Both the position numbers and the translations under genes were made by a program. This document shows, piece after piece, positions 16,764 through 25,564 of a DNA stretch of 64,000 nt. Each line of letters opens with the position of its first letter. Position 1 is the first letter of the stretch. The notes under the pieces were generated by a model. That model had not been told where the DNA came from, did no database searches, and saw nothing but the letters and a program-made list of their open reading frames with translations. The DNA is from Streptomyces sp. TN58 (GTDB taxonomy: Bacteria; Actinomycetota; Actinomycetes; Streptomycetales; Streptomycetaceae), in assembly GCF_001941845.1 (NCBI RefSeq), contig NZ_CP018870.1, positions 372,001 through 436,000 on the forward strand. The letters are read 5' to 3'.

Positions 16764-18568
16764 CGGTGCTCTTCCCTCACGATCTTCTCAGGCTGCCCGG
16801 CGACGATCCTGGCGATGTTGTTCGCCGACGTCTGGTCCTTCTCCGGAGTGAAGTACTGGGAGTGGGCGTCGAACCCCCCTCCGTCGACGACCATCCTGGG
16901 GCCGTCGTCGACCAGGAAGCGCTGCGCCCCGAACGCCTTGCTCGCCGGGTCCTTGCCGAAGTACACGTCGTCGTTGTCGTCGTCGAAGAGGTCCCGTCCG
17001 ACCCCGACGCCGATGGGGCCCGCCAGCAGCCAGCCGAGCGCCGCCTCGTCCTTCGAGGGCAGGTGGGTGACGGGGTCGTTGTCGGCGGCGCCGACGAACA
17101 CATGGTCCTTGCCCACGCCCAGCTCCGTCGCCTTCTGCGCGTCCACGCCGGGGCTGCCGAGCAGGATCACGTCGTCGACGCCGGGGATCCCGCCGGACTG
17201 CTTGGCGGCCGTGCCCACGGTGAGCGAGCCGTAGGAATGCCCGATCGCCGTCATGTGCGGGTCCGCGTTCTGGTTGGTCACGGAGAGGCCCTCCATGAAC
17301 CGGTTGTACGCCGGGGCACCCCGTTGCGCGTCGCCCTTCGACATCACGTCCACGTTCTGCGGGGCGTCGTAGCCCAGCCAGACGATCGAGGCACTGGAGG
17401 GGTCCAGGCGCTGGGCGCCCTTGGCCGTGTCCTGGGCGCGCTTCATCGTGTCGGAGACGAACTCGTCGTTGAGCCGGGTGCCGAGGCCGGGGACGTACGC
17501 CGACACGTTCCTGGCGGTGTCGGGGTTGCCGTAGGAGACGATCGCGCGTCCGTTGCCCTCGTCGCCGATGCCCAGCAGGAACATGGGAGGGCGGCTGGGC
17601 TCGCCCAGCTTGTCCTGGATGCCGCGCAGGGCGCTGAGCTTGGTGTCCGCGTCGTCGCCGCCGTTTCGCGCCAGGTCGTCGATGAGGACGGGCAGGTAGT
17701 TGCGGTTGGCCTCGTCGCGGGCGACCGCCGGGATCCCGTCGAGGCCGCCGACCAGGTCCGGGGCGATCTCCAGGTACTCCTGGCGCTGCTCCTCGGTCAG
17801 CCCGTCCCACCACTTCTTGCGCTCCGCGGGGCTCTTGTCCTCGGGGACGTTCTCGCCGAGATACGTGCCGGCGGTGCTGCGGACGTCGGAGGTGTCCCGG
17901 AAGACGTCCTTCAGCGTGGCCTGGGTGACGTCGAGGCCCTTCTCGGCCTTCAGGCCGTTCAGGGTCTTGGCGTACCGGGCGTCTATCTCCCGTGCCGACC
18001 GTACGGCCCTGGCGATACGGTCGGCCACGTCCTGCGCCTTCGCCGCGTTCGGGTTCAGCGGCTTGAGGCCGGAGTAGCCGGGGTACAGCGGCGACTGGCC
18101 CGGCTGGCCGAAGCCGGGCGGTTCCAGCGGGAGTCGGGAGCTGCCCTGGACCTTGCTGCCGGGGGCCTCCTTCTTCGCCCCGGTCATGTCCTCGACCTCG
18201 GCGGCCGGGTAGCTGACGGAACCGTCGTCGTGGACGGTGAAGTTCAGGGCCGCGGCGTCCGCGAGGGCCTGCTTCAACTGTGTCTGGGGCTCGGTGAGAT
18301 CACTGGCGAGCCCGTTGAGCGCCGTACGGACGAGGCCGCACTCGGAGTGCAGGTACTGGAAGTTGCGGCTGAGCCGTTGGAGTCTGCCGAGGGCGGCCTG
18401 CGCCGAATCGCTCTTCTGGGTTTCGCGGAGCTTCGCGGACATGGCGCGATCGACGCGTGCGCGGTCGGAGTCCGAGCGGTCCGAGACCTCGTGCCACTTG
18501 TCGCCCGCCTCCGTGAACTCGGAGGTCTTGAGGTCGCGCAGCTGCTTCCAGGTGAGGGTTGCGGTCAT
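16760..18568 (-). CDS. DUF1023 alpha/beta hydrolase
   Basis: About 602 residues from ATG 18568, which overlaps the stop of the upstream gene (ATGA). The N-terminal 200 residues are helical with a WXG-like feel (TWKQLRDLKTSEFTEAGDKW). The C-terminal half is the DUF1023 alpha/beta hydrolase, with the nucleophile elbow IGHSYGS (S445), the strand VWLGYDAPQNVD and an acidic/His region near FDAHSQYF. The much longer upstream frame is antisense noise. Such proteins are common in actinomycetes next to small WXG-type proteins; the true substrate is unknown. Confidence 0.82.
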   Translation of the reverse strand: MTATLTWKQLRDLKTSEFTEAGDKWHEVSDRSDSDRARVDRAMSAKLRETQKSDSAQAALGRLQRLSRNFQYLHSECGLVRTALNGLASDLTEPQTQLKQALADAAALNFTVHDDGSVSYPAAEVEDMTGAKKEAPGSKVQGSSRLPLEPPGFGQPGQSPLYPGYSGLKPLNPNAAKAQDVADRIARAVRSAREIDARYAKTLNGLKAEKGLDVTQATLKDVFRDTSDVRSTAGTYLGENVPEDKSPAERKKWWDGLTEEQRQEYLEIAPDLVGGLDGIPAVARDEANRNYLPVLIDDLARNGGDDADTKLSALRGIQDKLGEPSRPPMFLLGIGDEGNGRAIVSYGNPDTARNVSAYVPGLGTRLNDEFVSDTMKRAQDTAKGAQRLDPSSASIVWLGYDAPQNVDVMSKGDAQRGAPAYNRFMEGLSVTNQNADPHMTAIGHSYGSLTVGTAAKQSGGIPGVDDVILLGSPGVDAQKATELGVGKDHVFVGAADNDPVTHLPSKDEAALGWLLAGPIGVGVGRDLFDDDNDDVYFGKDPASKAFGAQRFLVDDGPRMVVDGGGFDAHSQYFTPEKDQTSANNIARIVAGQPEKIVREEHR

Positions 18569-19005
18569 CGCTTCTCGTCCGCCTTGGAGCCGCCGTCGAC
18601 GCCCTTGAAGGAGGTCTTGATCGCGGTCTCCGTCTCGCCCATCTCCTTGGCGACCTTCAGCAGGGTGCCCTTGAGCTGCTCGCACTCGTCCCGCACCGAC
18701 TGCAGGCGTTCCTCCCAGGACGTCAGTACGCTCTTGAGCGCGGCGGCGGAGCTGAGGCCGGCGGCTCCCGAGGCGAGGCCCTCGTGGCCGGGTCCGAGCG
18801 CCGAGCGGCTCGTCTCCGTGTTGGTGCGCAGGTCGCCGGCGGTGTTGGAGGCGCTGGTCCAGGGGCCTTTGCTGTGCTTGAGGTCGACGTTCCCGCCGCC
18901 TCCGCCTCCGCCGTTCCCGGGTTCGGGGGCCGTCGAGGCGAGGTTCATGGCGGGACCGCCGTCGATCGGCCCGAACAGCTCCTGCCAGCGCTCCGAATAG
19001 GACAC
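18565..19005 (-). CDS. Small WXG100-like helical protein
   Basis: 146 residues. A glycine-rich linker (residues about 28-40) precedes a helical region, with LTSWEERLQSVRDECEQLKGTLLKV as a likely coiled coil; W and E/K-rich helices are reminiscent of ESX/WXG partner proteins. It has no signal peptide. It is the first gene of a coupled trio with the DUF1023 hydrolase and the lipoprotein. It may be an ESX-type secreted partner or an adaptor for the hydrolase; its function is not established. Confidence 0.6.
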   Translation of the reverse strand: MSYSERWQELFGPIDGGPAMNLASTAPEPGNGGGGGGGNVDLKHSKGPWTSASNTAGDLRTNTETSRSALGPGHEGLASGAAGLSSAAALKSVLTSWEERLQSVRDECEQLKGTLLKVAKEMGETETAIKTSFKGVDGGSKADEKR

Positions 19006-19209
19006 GGCTCCCCCGTCTTCGTGTGCGTTCCGCTCCTGCGCCCCGAGAGACTAACGCAGGCCACGCACGGGTGTGCGATCGGGAACGGGCAATGCCGGAA
19101 GGGTCCTTTCCGTCGCCCCTGTACCACCCGGTACACCCCGTTCCGTCCCGGGGGCGGCCACGGTCGGCCGCCCCCGGGTCGGCACCGGGCGGCTTGCGGG
19201 CCGGGCCCG

Positions 19210-19482
19210 TCAGCCCTGGGGGCCGGCCGGCTGGGCGTCCTTGGACAGCGGCACCTCTCCTGTGTTGTCGACGTGGCGGGCGGCGACCCACACGGCCTGG
19301 TCGCGCAGCAGGTACCAGATGCTGTTGCCGTCGATGGTCTGCGCGTGCACCTTGCTGTGCAGGCCGACTTGGGCTCCGTGGCTCAGGTTGCCCACGAGGG
19401 ACGAGTCGGTACTGGGGTACCTCCGCAGGTTGACGCCGGTGCTGCTGACGACCGTGCCGAACGGCTGAGCTGGACTGGGCAT
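19210..19482 (-). CDS. Small SH3-domain protein
   Basis: About 90 residues from ATG 19482, five bases after GGAGG; the ATG at 19485 is too close to it. VVSSTGVNLRRYPSTDSSLVGNL is the bacterial SH3 (SH3b) opening, and IWYLLRDQAVWVAARHVDN closes the domain. No signal peptide is seen with this start. SH3b domains bind peptide or cell-wall ligands. It stands alone between the WXG block and the M4 peptidase. Confidence 0.65.
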   Translation of the reverse strand: MPSPAQPFGTVVSSTGVNLRRYPSTDSSLVGNLSHGAQVGLHSKVHAQTIDGNSIWYLLRDQAVWVAARHVDNTGEVPLSKDAQPAGPQG

Positions 19483-19889
19483 CATGACCTCCACGGGAAC
19501 GGGAACGCCGGTGCGGCGGGACGTGGTCCGGTATGCGGACGGGCTGTCTGCACGGTAGAGCCCGCGCCCGCCCGGGGGCCGGAGGCGTGCGGGGCGTCGG
19601 GAGGACCGGCGGCCGGGTGTCATCCCGTTGGGCCGAAGTCGCCCCCGCTTCAACGATCCAGCGGGACAATGATGACAGTTCAATCACTCGGCGTGATCGG
19701 CTTCGTCGGTCGCCGCCACTCCCAGATGATCTCCGCACGCCCCGAGCGCGGCCTGGGGAGGGGCCTGATGCCGGGCAGTCGGACCGCCGGCCCCGATCGC
19801 ACGCCCGCCTTCCGCTTGCCACGACCATCACGGTGCGTGACGATCGAAGGAGGGGTGAGGCGTCGGGGTCATCGAGAGGGGTTGCGGCG
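19483..19889. other. Intergenic region upstream of the M4 peptidase gene
   Basis: About 400 bp between divergent genes. AGCGGGACAATGATGACAGTTCA near 19660-19685 is less GC-rich and may hold the promoter. GAGAGGGG before ATG 19890 is the ribosome site. Frames crossing here (for example the continuous frame from 19533) have no homology and poor codon use. Confidence 0.4.
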
Positions 19890-21593
19890 ATGTCAGACCT
19901 GGAACGGTACCGCTATCACGTTGCCGACGACCCGGAGGTGCGCGGCACGCACCCCGGCCGAGAGACGGTGCGCGGCATCTCCGCACCCGAGGGAGAAGAG
20001 GCCCGGCCGGAGTTCAACTCGGCTGAGTCCGCCGCGCGGTTCTACCTGGCGGAGAAGCTCGCCCGGGAGGACTCGCCGGGGCTGCGCCACGCGGTCCGCG
20101 AGGACCGGCCCCAGCGGGTGCCCGACCTGGCCCTGCTGGAGGCGCCGCGCCGGCAGGCCGGCATGGGGACCACGCTGGTGCGCTTCGAGCAGCGGCAGCA
20201 GGAGATCCCCGTCTTCGGCACAGAGGCCCTGGTCGAGCTGGACGAGGACCAGCGACTGGTGTCGATGGACTGCCGTCTCGGCGAGGTCAGCGGCGTCGGC
20301 TCCGTGCCGGAGCTGTCGGGCACCGACGCGCTGGAACGCGTACGACAGGCGACGGGGAGCACGGTGGCCGCCGAGGACCTGCCGCCCGCGACGCTGGCCT
20401 ACGTCGAACAGGACGACGGCTGGCACCTGGCCTGGCACCTGCGCGAAGTGCCGGCGCAGCTCCCGGCCATGCGCCGCGAGCCGGGCGACCGGGGCCACGG
20501 TCTCGGCCGGTCCCCCCGGGAGGACTTCCCGCTCACCGCCTACCTCGTCGACGCGCTCTCCGGCGAGATCCTGCGGTCCTACGGGATGACGCCCACGGTG
20601 ATGGTGCCCACCCGGCTGGAGGGCGAGGACGAGGCCAGCGTCCACCACAGGTTCCACGGCAGCCGGCAGAACGGCTCGTTCCTCCTGGACGACCGGTGGC
20701 GGCAGATCGCCACCTACGACCTGGCCTTCGCCGACCTCGCGCTGGCCGACGCGCTTCCGGCCTCGGCGATCGGATCCTCGCAGGCGGACTTCGGCACCGA
20801 CCACCGGGCCGGGGTCTCGGCCCACGTCAACGCCGAGCGGGTGGCGAGGTTCTACCGCGACCAGCTGTACCGCAACGGCATCGACGACGCCGAGATGGAC
20901 CTGACCTCGGCGGTCAACTGCATCTACAGCGAGGACGGGCCGGGGCCCGAGTGGGTCAACGCCGTCTGGTGGAAGGGGCGGATGTGGTATGGCCAGGTCT
21001 CCGTGGACGCCCGCCTGGTCAGCCTGGCCGGGCATCTGGACATCATCGCGCACGAGCTGACCCACGGAGTCATCGAGACCTCCAGCAACCTCGTCTACCA
21101 GGACCAGTCGGGCGCCCTCAACGAGTCGCTGGCCGACACGATGGGCATCATCATCGCCAACTGGTACCAGGCTCCCGACCGTGCCGACGTGCGCACCTGG
21201 ACCTGGGAACTGGGCGTCGGCCTGGGCGGCGGCGGGCTGCCGCTGCGCGACATGGGCGACCCGGCCCGCACCGGCGACCCCGGGCACATGAGCCAGTACC
21301 TGCACACCTCCCGCGACAACGGCGGTGTCCACACCAACAGCAACATCCACAACAAGGCCATGCACCACCTCCTCACCTCCGTGGACGCGGCGGGCGCGCC
21401 GGTCCTCACGGTCGAGGAGTGGGCGCTGCTGGTCTATCTCGCCTTCGTACGCCTGTTGAGGCTGTCGGGGTTCGCGGACATGCGCCAGGCCCTGCGCGAC
21501 GTCACCAAGACGTACCTCGCCGGCAACACCTCCGCACGGGCGGGCGCGCTGGCGGCGATCGACGGCGCCTACCAGAGCGTCGGCATCGCATAG
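19890..21593 (+). CDS. M4 family (thermolysin-like) metallopeptidase without signal peptide
   Basis: About 567 residues. The catalytic HELTH is at residues 388-392 with third ligand E412 in NESLADT (20 residues on, as in thermolysin) and the transition-state histidine in NGGVHTNSNIHNKA. The N-terminal 200 residues carry an FTP/PepSY-like propeptide (AESAARFYLAEKL...). Unlike ordinary secreted thermolysins, the protein starts MSDLERYRYHVAD with no hydrophobic signal, so it is cytoplasmic or exported by another route. The HAD-M28 peptidase gene follows 16 bp later, so the two form one operon. Confidence 0.9.
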   Translation: MSDLERYRYHVADDPEVRGTHPGRETVRGISAPEGEEARPEFNSAESAARFYLAEKLAREDSPGLRHAVREDRPQRVPDLALLEAPRRQAGMGTTLVRFEQRQQEIPVFGTEALVELDEDQRLVSMDCRLGEVSGVGSVPELSGTDALERVRQATGSTVAAEDLPPATLAYVEQDDGWHLAWHLREVPAQLPAMRREPGDRGHGLGRSPREDFPLTAYLVDALSGEILRSYGMTPTVMVPTRLEGEDEASVHHRFHGSRQNGSFLLDDRWRQIATYDLAFADLALADALPASAIGSSQADFGTDHRAGVSAHVNAERVARFYRDQLYRNGIDDAEMDLTSAVNCIYSEDGPGPEWVNAVWWKGRMWYGQVSVDARLVSLAGHLDIIAHELTHGVIETSSNLVYQDQSGALNESLADTMGIIIANWYQAPDRADVRTWTWELGVGLGGGGLPLRDMGDPARTGDPGHMSQYLHTSRDNGGVHTNSNIHNKAMHHLLTSVDAAGAPVLTVEEWALLVYLAFVRLLRLSGFADMRQALRDVTKTYLAGNTSARAGALAAIDGAYQSVGIA

Positions 21594-21609
21594 AGCCGGG
21601 TGAGTCCCC

Positions 21610-23568
21610 ATGGCCACGCTCTTCTTCGACATCGGGGGGACCCTGGCGGACGGAAGCCTCGAAGCGGACGGATCGTGGCTGTTGCGGCCCCGCCCCCGCG
21701 TCACGCAGGTCCTGGACGCCTTCGCGGGCGTGCCCATGGGCGTCATCTCCGACCCGGGCACCGAGCCGGGCGCGGCCGCGCGGGTCCGGGAAGCCCTCCA
21801 TCAGGCGTTCCCCGGCCGGTTCCCGGACGACCGCCTCGTCCACTTCGGCCCCAAGACCGGCCGCGCGATCTTCGACGACGCGGTCCGGAGCTCGGGCGGC
21901 GCCGCCGACGACTGTGTCTTCGTGGGTGAGGACCACGACGAGCGCGCCTTCGCCCGCACCGCGGGCCTGCGCGTCGCACCCCACCCGGTGTTCACCCGGG
22001 CCGCCGTGGAGAACCGGCCCGTCTTCTGGACGAGGATCGACGTACCACAGGGTCAGGTCCTGGGGGTGCTGGAGTCGGTGGTGAACGGCACGGAGGCCGT
22101 ACCGGTGCATGTCGCCTCCCCTCGTCTGGTACTGGCGATGGCGACGGCGGTCGGCGTCGACGCGCTCCACCGGGCCGGGTTCACGGCCGATGTCCGGGGC
22201 CAGGTGGAGGACACGGCGGCGTTCCTGGTCAGGGACGACCGCCCGGTCCCCGTGCCTGAGGTGTTCGCGGCGGCCGGGGACGGGGCTCGGGCCCCCGCGG
22301 CCGCCGAGGGGGCGATGCGCGCGGCGGCCGCGTTCTGCTTCGCCTCCGGCGAACTGACCGGGTACCCGGGGCGGCTCTCGTCGCTCGGGCCGGCGCCCGG
22401 CGGGGTGTACGTCGCCGCATCCGCCGGTGTCCCGGTCGAGGAGGTCCACGCGCCGGGGGCCAGGCCCGGACACACCGAGCGCCTCCTGCCGGATCCGGCG
22501 CTGCTGTCACGCCCCGGTGAGACGCGGGCCGCGCACCTGACCGCGGCCCCTCCCGCCGGGTTCGACGAGACGGGCGACGGCCTTCCCTCCCCCGAAACGC
22601 TGGCGGCCGTACGCGCGACCGTGACGCCCGAGGCGTTGCGCGCCCACGTGGCGCGCATCTCCGGCGTCGAACCGCTGGTGCCCGGCGAGCCCCTGAAGGT
22701 CCGCAGCCGTGACGCGGCGCACGCCGACAACGCACGTGTCGTGGACGCGCTGGTCCGGCACTTCGAGGACCTGGGGCTGGTGGTGCGACGGCACTCGTTC
22801 ATGTGGCGTGGACACCGGCTGTTCAACGTCGAAGCCGAACACCGCGTCGAGGGGGCCGACTCCGCCGTCCTCATCACGGGACATCTGGATTCGACGGCGG
22901 AAAGCGGCGACTTCACGGGCGCGGACGGCCTTCCCCGCCCCTACGACCCGGCGGTGGACCCTGCACCGGGCGCGGACGACGACGGGAGCGGCACCGCCGC
23001 GGTCATGGCGGCGGCGGAATGCCTGCACGCGCTCGTCGAGGAGGGCAGGTCGCCGACGCGTCACGTCCGCTTCGTCCTCTTCAACGCCGAGGAGCAGGCG
23101 CTCGTCGGCAGCAAGCGCTACGCGCGGGCCGCCGCGGCCGCGGACGACCGCATCGCGGGCGTCTTCCAGCTGGACATGATCGCCGGCTTGCAGGACGGCA
23201 GCCCGCCCACGGTGGAGATCCATGCGGGATCCTCGGTGCCCGGCCCGGTCGTGGCCGCCTCCGACGCGCTCGGCGACCTGGTCGCGCGCACCGTCCCCGC
23301 CGTCGCCTCCGGCCTGGCGGTCCAGCGGCTCACCGGGCCGACGGACCCCGCCCTCGGACGGAGCGACCACGCGAGTTTCCACGAGCGGGGATGGGCGGCC
23401 ATCGCCGTTTCCGAGAACCTGTTCGGTGTCGGCGACGGCCCGGGAACCGGCACCCGGCAGTACCACACGCCCGGTGACACCCTCCTCGACGTGGACCACG
23501 ACCCGCGGTACGCGGCCACGATCGCCGGCTCCGTCACCGCGACCGCCCTGACCTTCGCCGGACTGTAA
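21610..23568 (+). CDS. HAD-like domain fused to M28 family aminopeptidase
   Basis: 652 residues. The N-terminus MATLFFDIGGTLADGS is HAD motif I (DxGGT form), and DDCVFVGEDHDERAFA is the later acidic HAD motif, so residues 1-125 form a phosphatase-like domain. Residues 150-340 match nothing I know. From about 355 the protein is an M28 zinc exopeptidase: ligands H425 in GHLDS, D in PGADDDGSG, E in NAEEQAL, D in QLDMIA and H in YHTPGDT. It has no signal peptide. Cotranscribed with the M4 peptidase, it suggests a two-step intracellular peptide degradation or maturation system. Confidence 0.85.
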   Translation: MATLFFDIGGTLADGSLEADGSWLLRPRPRVTQVLDAFAGVPMGVISDPGTEPGAAARVREALHQAFPGRFPDDRLVHFGPKTGRAIFDDAVRSSGGAADDCVFVGEDHDERAFARTAGLRVAPHPVFTRAAVENRPVFWTRIDVPQGQVLGVLESVVNGTEAVPVHVASPRLVLAMATAVGVDALHRAGFTADVRGQVEDTAAFLVRDDRPVPVPEVFAAAGDGARAPAAAEGAMRAAAAFCFASGELTGYPGRLSSLGPAPGGVYVAASAGVPVEEVHAPGARPGHTERLLPDPALLSRPGETRAAHLTAAPPAGFDETGDGLPSPETLAAVRATVTPEALRAHVARISGVEPLVPGEPLKVRSRDAAHADNARVVDALVRHFEDLGLVVRRHSFMWRGHRLFNVEAEHRVEGADSAVLITGHLDSTAESGDFTGADGLPRPYDPAVDPAPGADDDGSGTAAVMAAAECLHALVEEGRSPTRHVRFVLFNAEEQALVGSKRYARAAAAADDRIAGVFQLDMIAGLQDGSPPTVEIHAGSSVPGPVVAASDALGDLVARTVPAVASGLAVQRLTGPTDPALGRSDHASFHERGWAAIAVSENLFGVGDGPGTGTRQYHTPGDTLLDVDHDPRYAATIAGSVTATALTFAGL

Positions 23569-23681
23569 GGGTGTGCGTCCGGGGCGGCACGGTCCGCGCA
23601 CGGTTTCACGCGCGTGGGGTCGCGCCGCCGGCGCCGGTCAGGCCCGGGCGCGCCGACGGGGCCGCGCTGTCGGGCCTGCCG

Positions 23682-24569
23682 TCAGCGGCGGCCCAGGATC
23701 TCGGCGATCCTGGCGAACCCGTCTGCGCCGTGCCCGCTCGCGATGGCCCGGCCCGCCCAGCCTTCGGCCGCGCGCATGACGGCGGCGTCGATGCCGTGGG
23801 CCTCGGAGGCGTGCACGATGTGGGCCATCGACGAGGCGGCCGAGGTGAGCGGGTTGCCCTCGCCCGAGTACGTGCCGTCGTCCACGTCTCCCGCCGTCTC
23901 CTCGAAGATCGGCGGGAGGATGGCGGCGATGCCCTGGGCGTACGGGGCCAGCTCGCGCGCGGTGATCCCCTCCGCGCGCGCCACCGCCAGCGCGTGCGCG
24001 TAGCCGGCCATGGCCGTCCAGAAGACGTCCAGCAGCGCCACGTCGTAGGCGGCGGCCCGGCCGATGTCCTCGCCGAGGTGGGTGTGGGCGCCGCCCAGTG
24101 CCTCCAGTACGGCCCGGTGCTCGTCGAAGAGCTCGCGCGGGCCGCTGTGGATGAACACCGCGGCCGGGGTGCCGATGGTCGTGGTCGGCGTCATGATGGC
24201 GCCGTCCAGGTAGCGGACCCCGTGCTCGGCGGCCCAGGCCGCGGTGTCCCGGGCCCGGTCCGGGGTGTCGGCCGTCAGGTTGACGACCGTACGTCCCTTG
24301 AGCGCCTCGGTGACGGCGTCACGCCTGAGGACGGCGTCGGCGGCGTCGTAGTTCACCACGCAGACGACGGTCAGCCCGCTCGCGGCGACGGCCTCCTCGG
24401 CCGTCGCCGCGCTGACGGCGCCCTGCGCGACGAGGTCCCGGTCCCGGCCGGGCGTACGGTTCCAGACCGTGGTCCGCAGGCCTGCGGCCAGGAACGCGGC
24501 CGCGAGCGAGCGGCCCATCGGTCCCAGCCCGAGTACGGTGACGGCAGATGCTCCGGTGAATGAGGACAT
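23682..24569 (-). CDS. NAD(P)-dependent reductase, imine reductase-like (beta-hydroxyacid dehydrogenase superfamily)
   Basis: About 295 residues from ATG 24569 (GGGAG six bases upstream). The Rossmann motif GLGPMGRSLAAAFLAAG lies at residues 14-30, and WNRTPGRD after it fits NADPH preference. LDGAIMTPTTTIGTPAAVF and AAYDVALLDVFW resemble the imine reductase (IRED) signature more than classical 3-hydroxyisobutyrate dehydrogenases. It is divergent from an HxlR regulator across only 52 bp, an arrangement often seen for detoxifying redox enzymes. The natural substrate is unknown. Confidence 0.78.
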   Translation of the reverse strand: MSSFTGASAVTVLGLGPMGRSLAAAFLAAGLRTTVWNRTPGRDRDLVAQGAVSAATAEEAVAASGLTVVCVVNYDAADAVLRRDAVTEALKGRTVVNLTADTPDRARDTAAWAAEHGVRYLDGAIMTPTTTIGTPAAVFIHSGPRELFDEHRAVLEALGGAHTHLGEDIGRAAAYDVALLDVFWTAMAGYAHALAVARAEGITARELAPYAQGIAAILPPIFEETAGDVDDGTYSGEGNPLTSAASSMAHIVHASEAHGIDAAVMRAAEGWAGRAIASGHGADGFARIAEILGRR

Positions 24570-24621
24570 GGCTGACTCCCATGGAAGAAAAGCGAACTGA
24601 AACAGAGATGAAGAGGCTGAA

Positions 24622-24978
24622 ATGACGCGCGGACGTGCCCAGGACCCGGATGTCTGCGGCGTGACCGCCGCGGTCGCCGTCATCGACGGCAAGTGGAAGA
24701 CCGGTCTGCTCTGGCTGCTGGAATCGGGCCCTCGCCGCCCCGGCGAACTGCGCAGGCAGCTGCCGGGCCTCAGCGAGAAGGTGCTGACCCAGGCGCTCCG
24801 CGAGATGGAGACGGACGGACTCGTGCACCGTCAGGTGTTCGACACGCTGCCCCTGAAGACGGAGTACTCGCTCACGGCCTTCGGCCGGGAGCTCTCGCAG
24901 GTGCTGGCGCCTCTGTCCGACTGGGGCCACCGCCGCCTGGAGAGGCTCGCGGCCGACCGGTCAGCCGCCGCGTCCTGA
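24622..24978 (+). CDS. HxlR family transcriptional regulator
   Basis: 118 residues of a MarR/HxlR winged helix: VIDGKWKTGLLWLLESG, RRPGELRRQLPGLSEKVLTQALREME and DGLVHRQVFDTLPLKTEYSLT are the family core. A cysteine at residue 12 (DVCGV) is at the position used for redox or aldehyde sensing in several members. Divergent with the reductase gene, it probably represses that gene. Confidence 0.9.
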   Translation: MTRGRAQDPDVCGVTAAVAVIDGKWKTGLLWLLESGPRRPGELRRQLPGLSEKVLTQALREMETDGLVHRQVFDTLPLKTEYSLTAFGRELSQVLAPLSDWGHRRLERLAADRSAAAS

Positions 24979-25063
24979 CACATCACATCACCCCCGCTCC
25001 CCCTGGTGCCGGGCGTCCTTCGACCGCCCCTCACCAGGGTCCCCCGGGGGCCGCGCCCCGCCA

Positions 25064-25087
25064 AGTACCCACAAAAAGGTGGGTACT
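25064..25087. terminator. 9-bp hairpin between convergent genes
   Basis: AGTACCCAC (25064-25072), loop AAAAAG, GTGGGTACT (25079-25087). It sits between the HxlR gene and a small minus-strand gene and could stop transcription from either side. Confidence 0.5.
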
Positions 25088-25107
25088 GGAGGGGGGCGGG
25101 AGGGGCC

Positions 25108-25299
25108 TCAGCCCAGGCGGGAGCGGATCCGGTAGCGCATGTCGCCTGCTGCCCGGCGGATCTCCTCGGGCTGCGCGTCGTCCTCCAGCACCCCCAGGAG
25201 CACCATCAGAGCCCGCGCCTCGTCGGCGCTGACCAGCTTCAGGCGCGGCTCCGTGACCCCGTCGAGCAGTACGTCCAGCAGGTCCAGTACGTCGTCCAT
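25108..25299 (-). CDS. Small acidic hypothetical protein
   Basis: 63 residues from ATG 25299, starting MDDVLDLLDVLLDGV and ending in a basic AAGDMRYRIRSRLG. Codon use is typical of the genome and a purine-rich GGGGTGGG lies upstream. The middle (SADEARALMVLLGVLEDDAQPEEIRRA) forms amphipathic helices. I do not recognise a family. Confidence 0.5.
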   Translation of the reverse strand: MDDVLDLLDVLLDGVTEPRLKLVSADEARALMVLLGVLEDDAQPEEIRRAAGDMRYRIRSRLG

Positions 25300-25525
25300 G
25301 CCCACCCCAACGCCCGACGCCGCACCCACGTCACCCTGGCATCCGCATCGGACAGGCCCGGGTCGGCCGGGCGCCGCCGCTAGGGGAGTTGCATGCTTTG
25401 CGCCCCGATACGGATCGCGTGGAACCCCGCCATGGCACGCAGGGTCTCCTCGATGGCGCACATTGCCCCTGCTCAGAGGTCGCTCGTGGCTTAGCCTGGA
25501 GATCGTTCTCGCCCAAGGGGCGACG

Positions 25526-25546
25526 TGAACGCACCGGAGGCGTTCA
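25526..25546. promoter_or_regulatory. Small palindrome upstream of the lectin gene
   Basis: TGAACGC (25526-25532), a 7-base spacer, and GCGTTCA (25540-25546) form a perfect inverted repeat 19 bp before the lectin start. Its position in the leader fits an operator or an mRNA hairpin. The rest of 25300-25564 shows no gene. Confidence 0.35.
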
Positions 25547-25564
25547 TGTAAGCGAAGACATCGC

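Noticed and set aside
16760..19831. 1023-residue version of the DUF1023 hydrolase
   Set aside because: The extension crosses the WXG-like gene in another frame; ATG 18568 overlaps that gene's stop.
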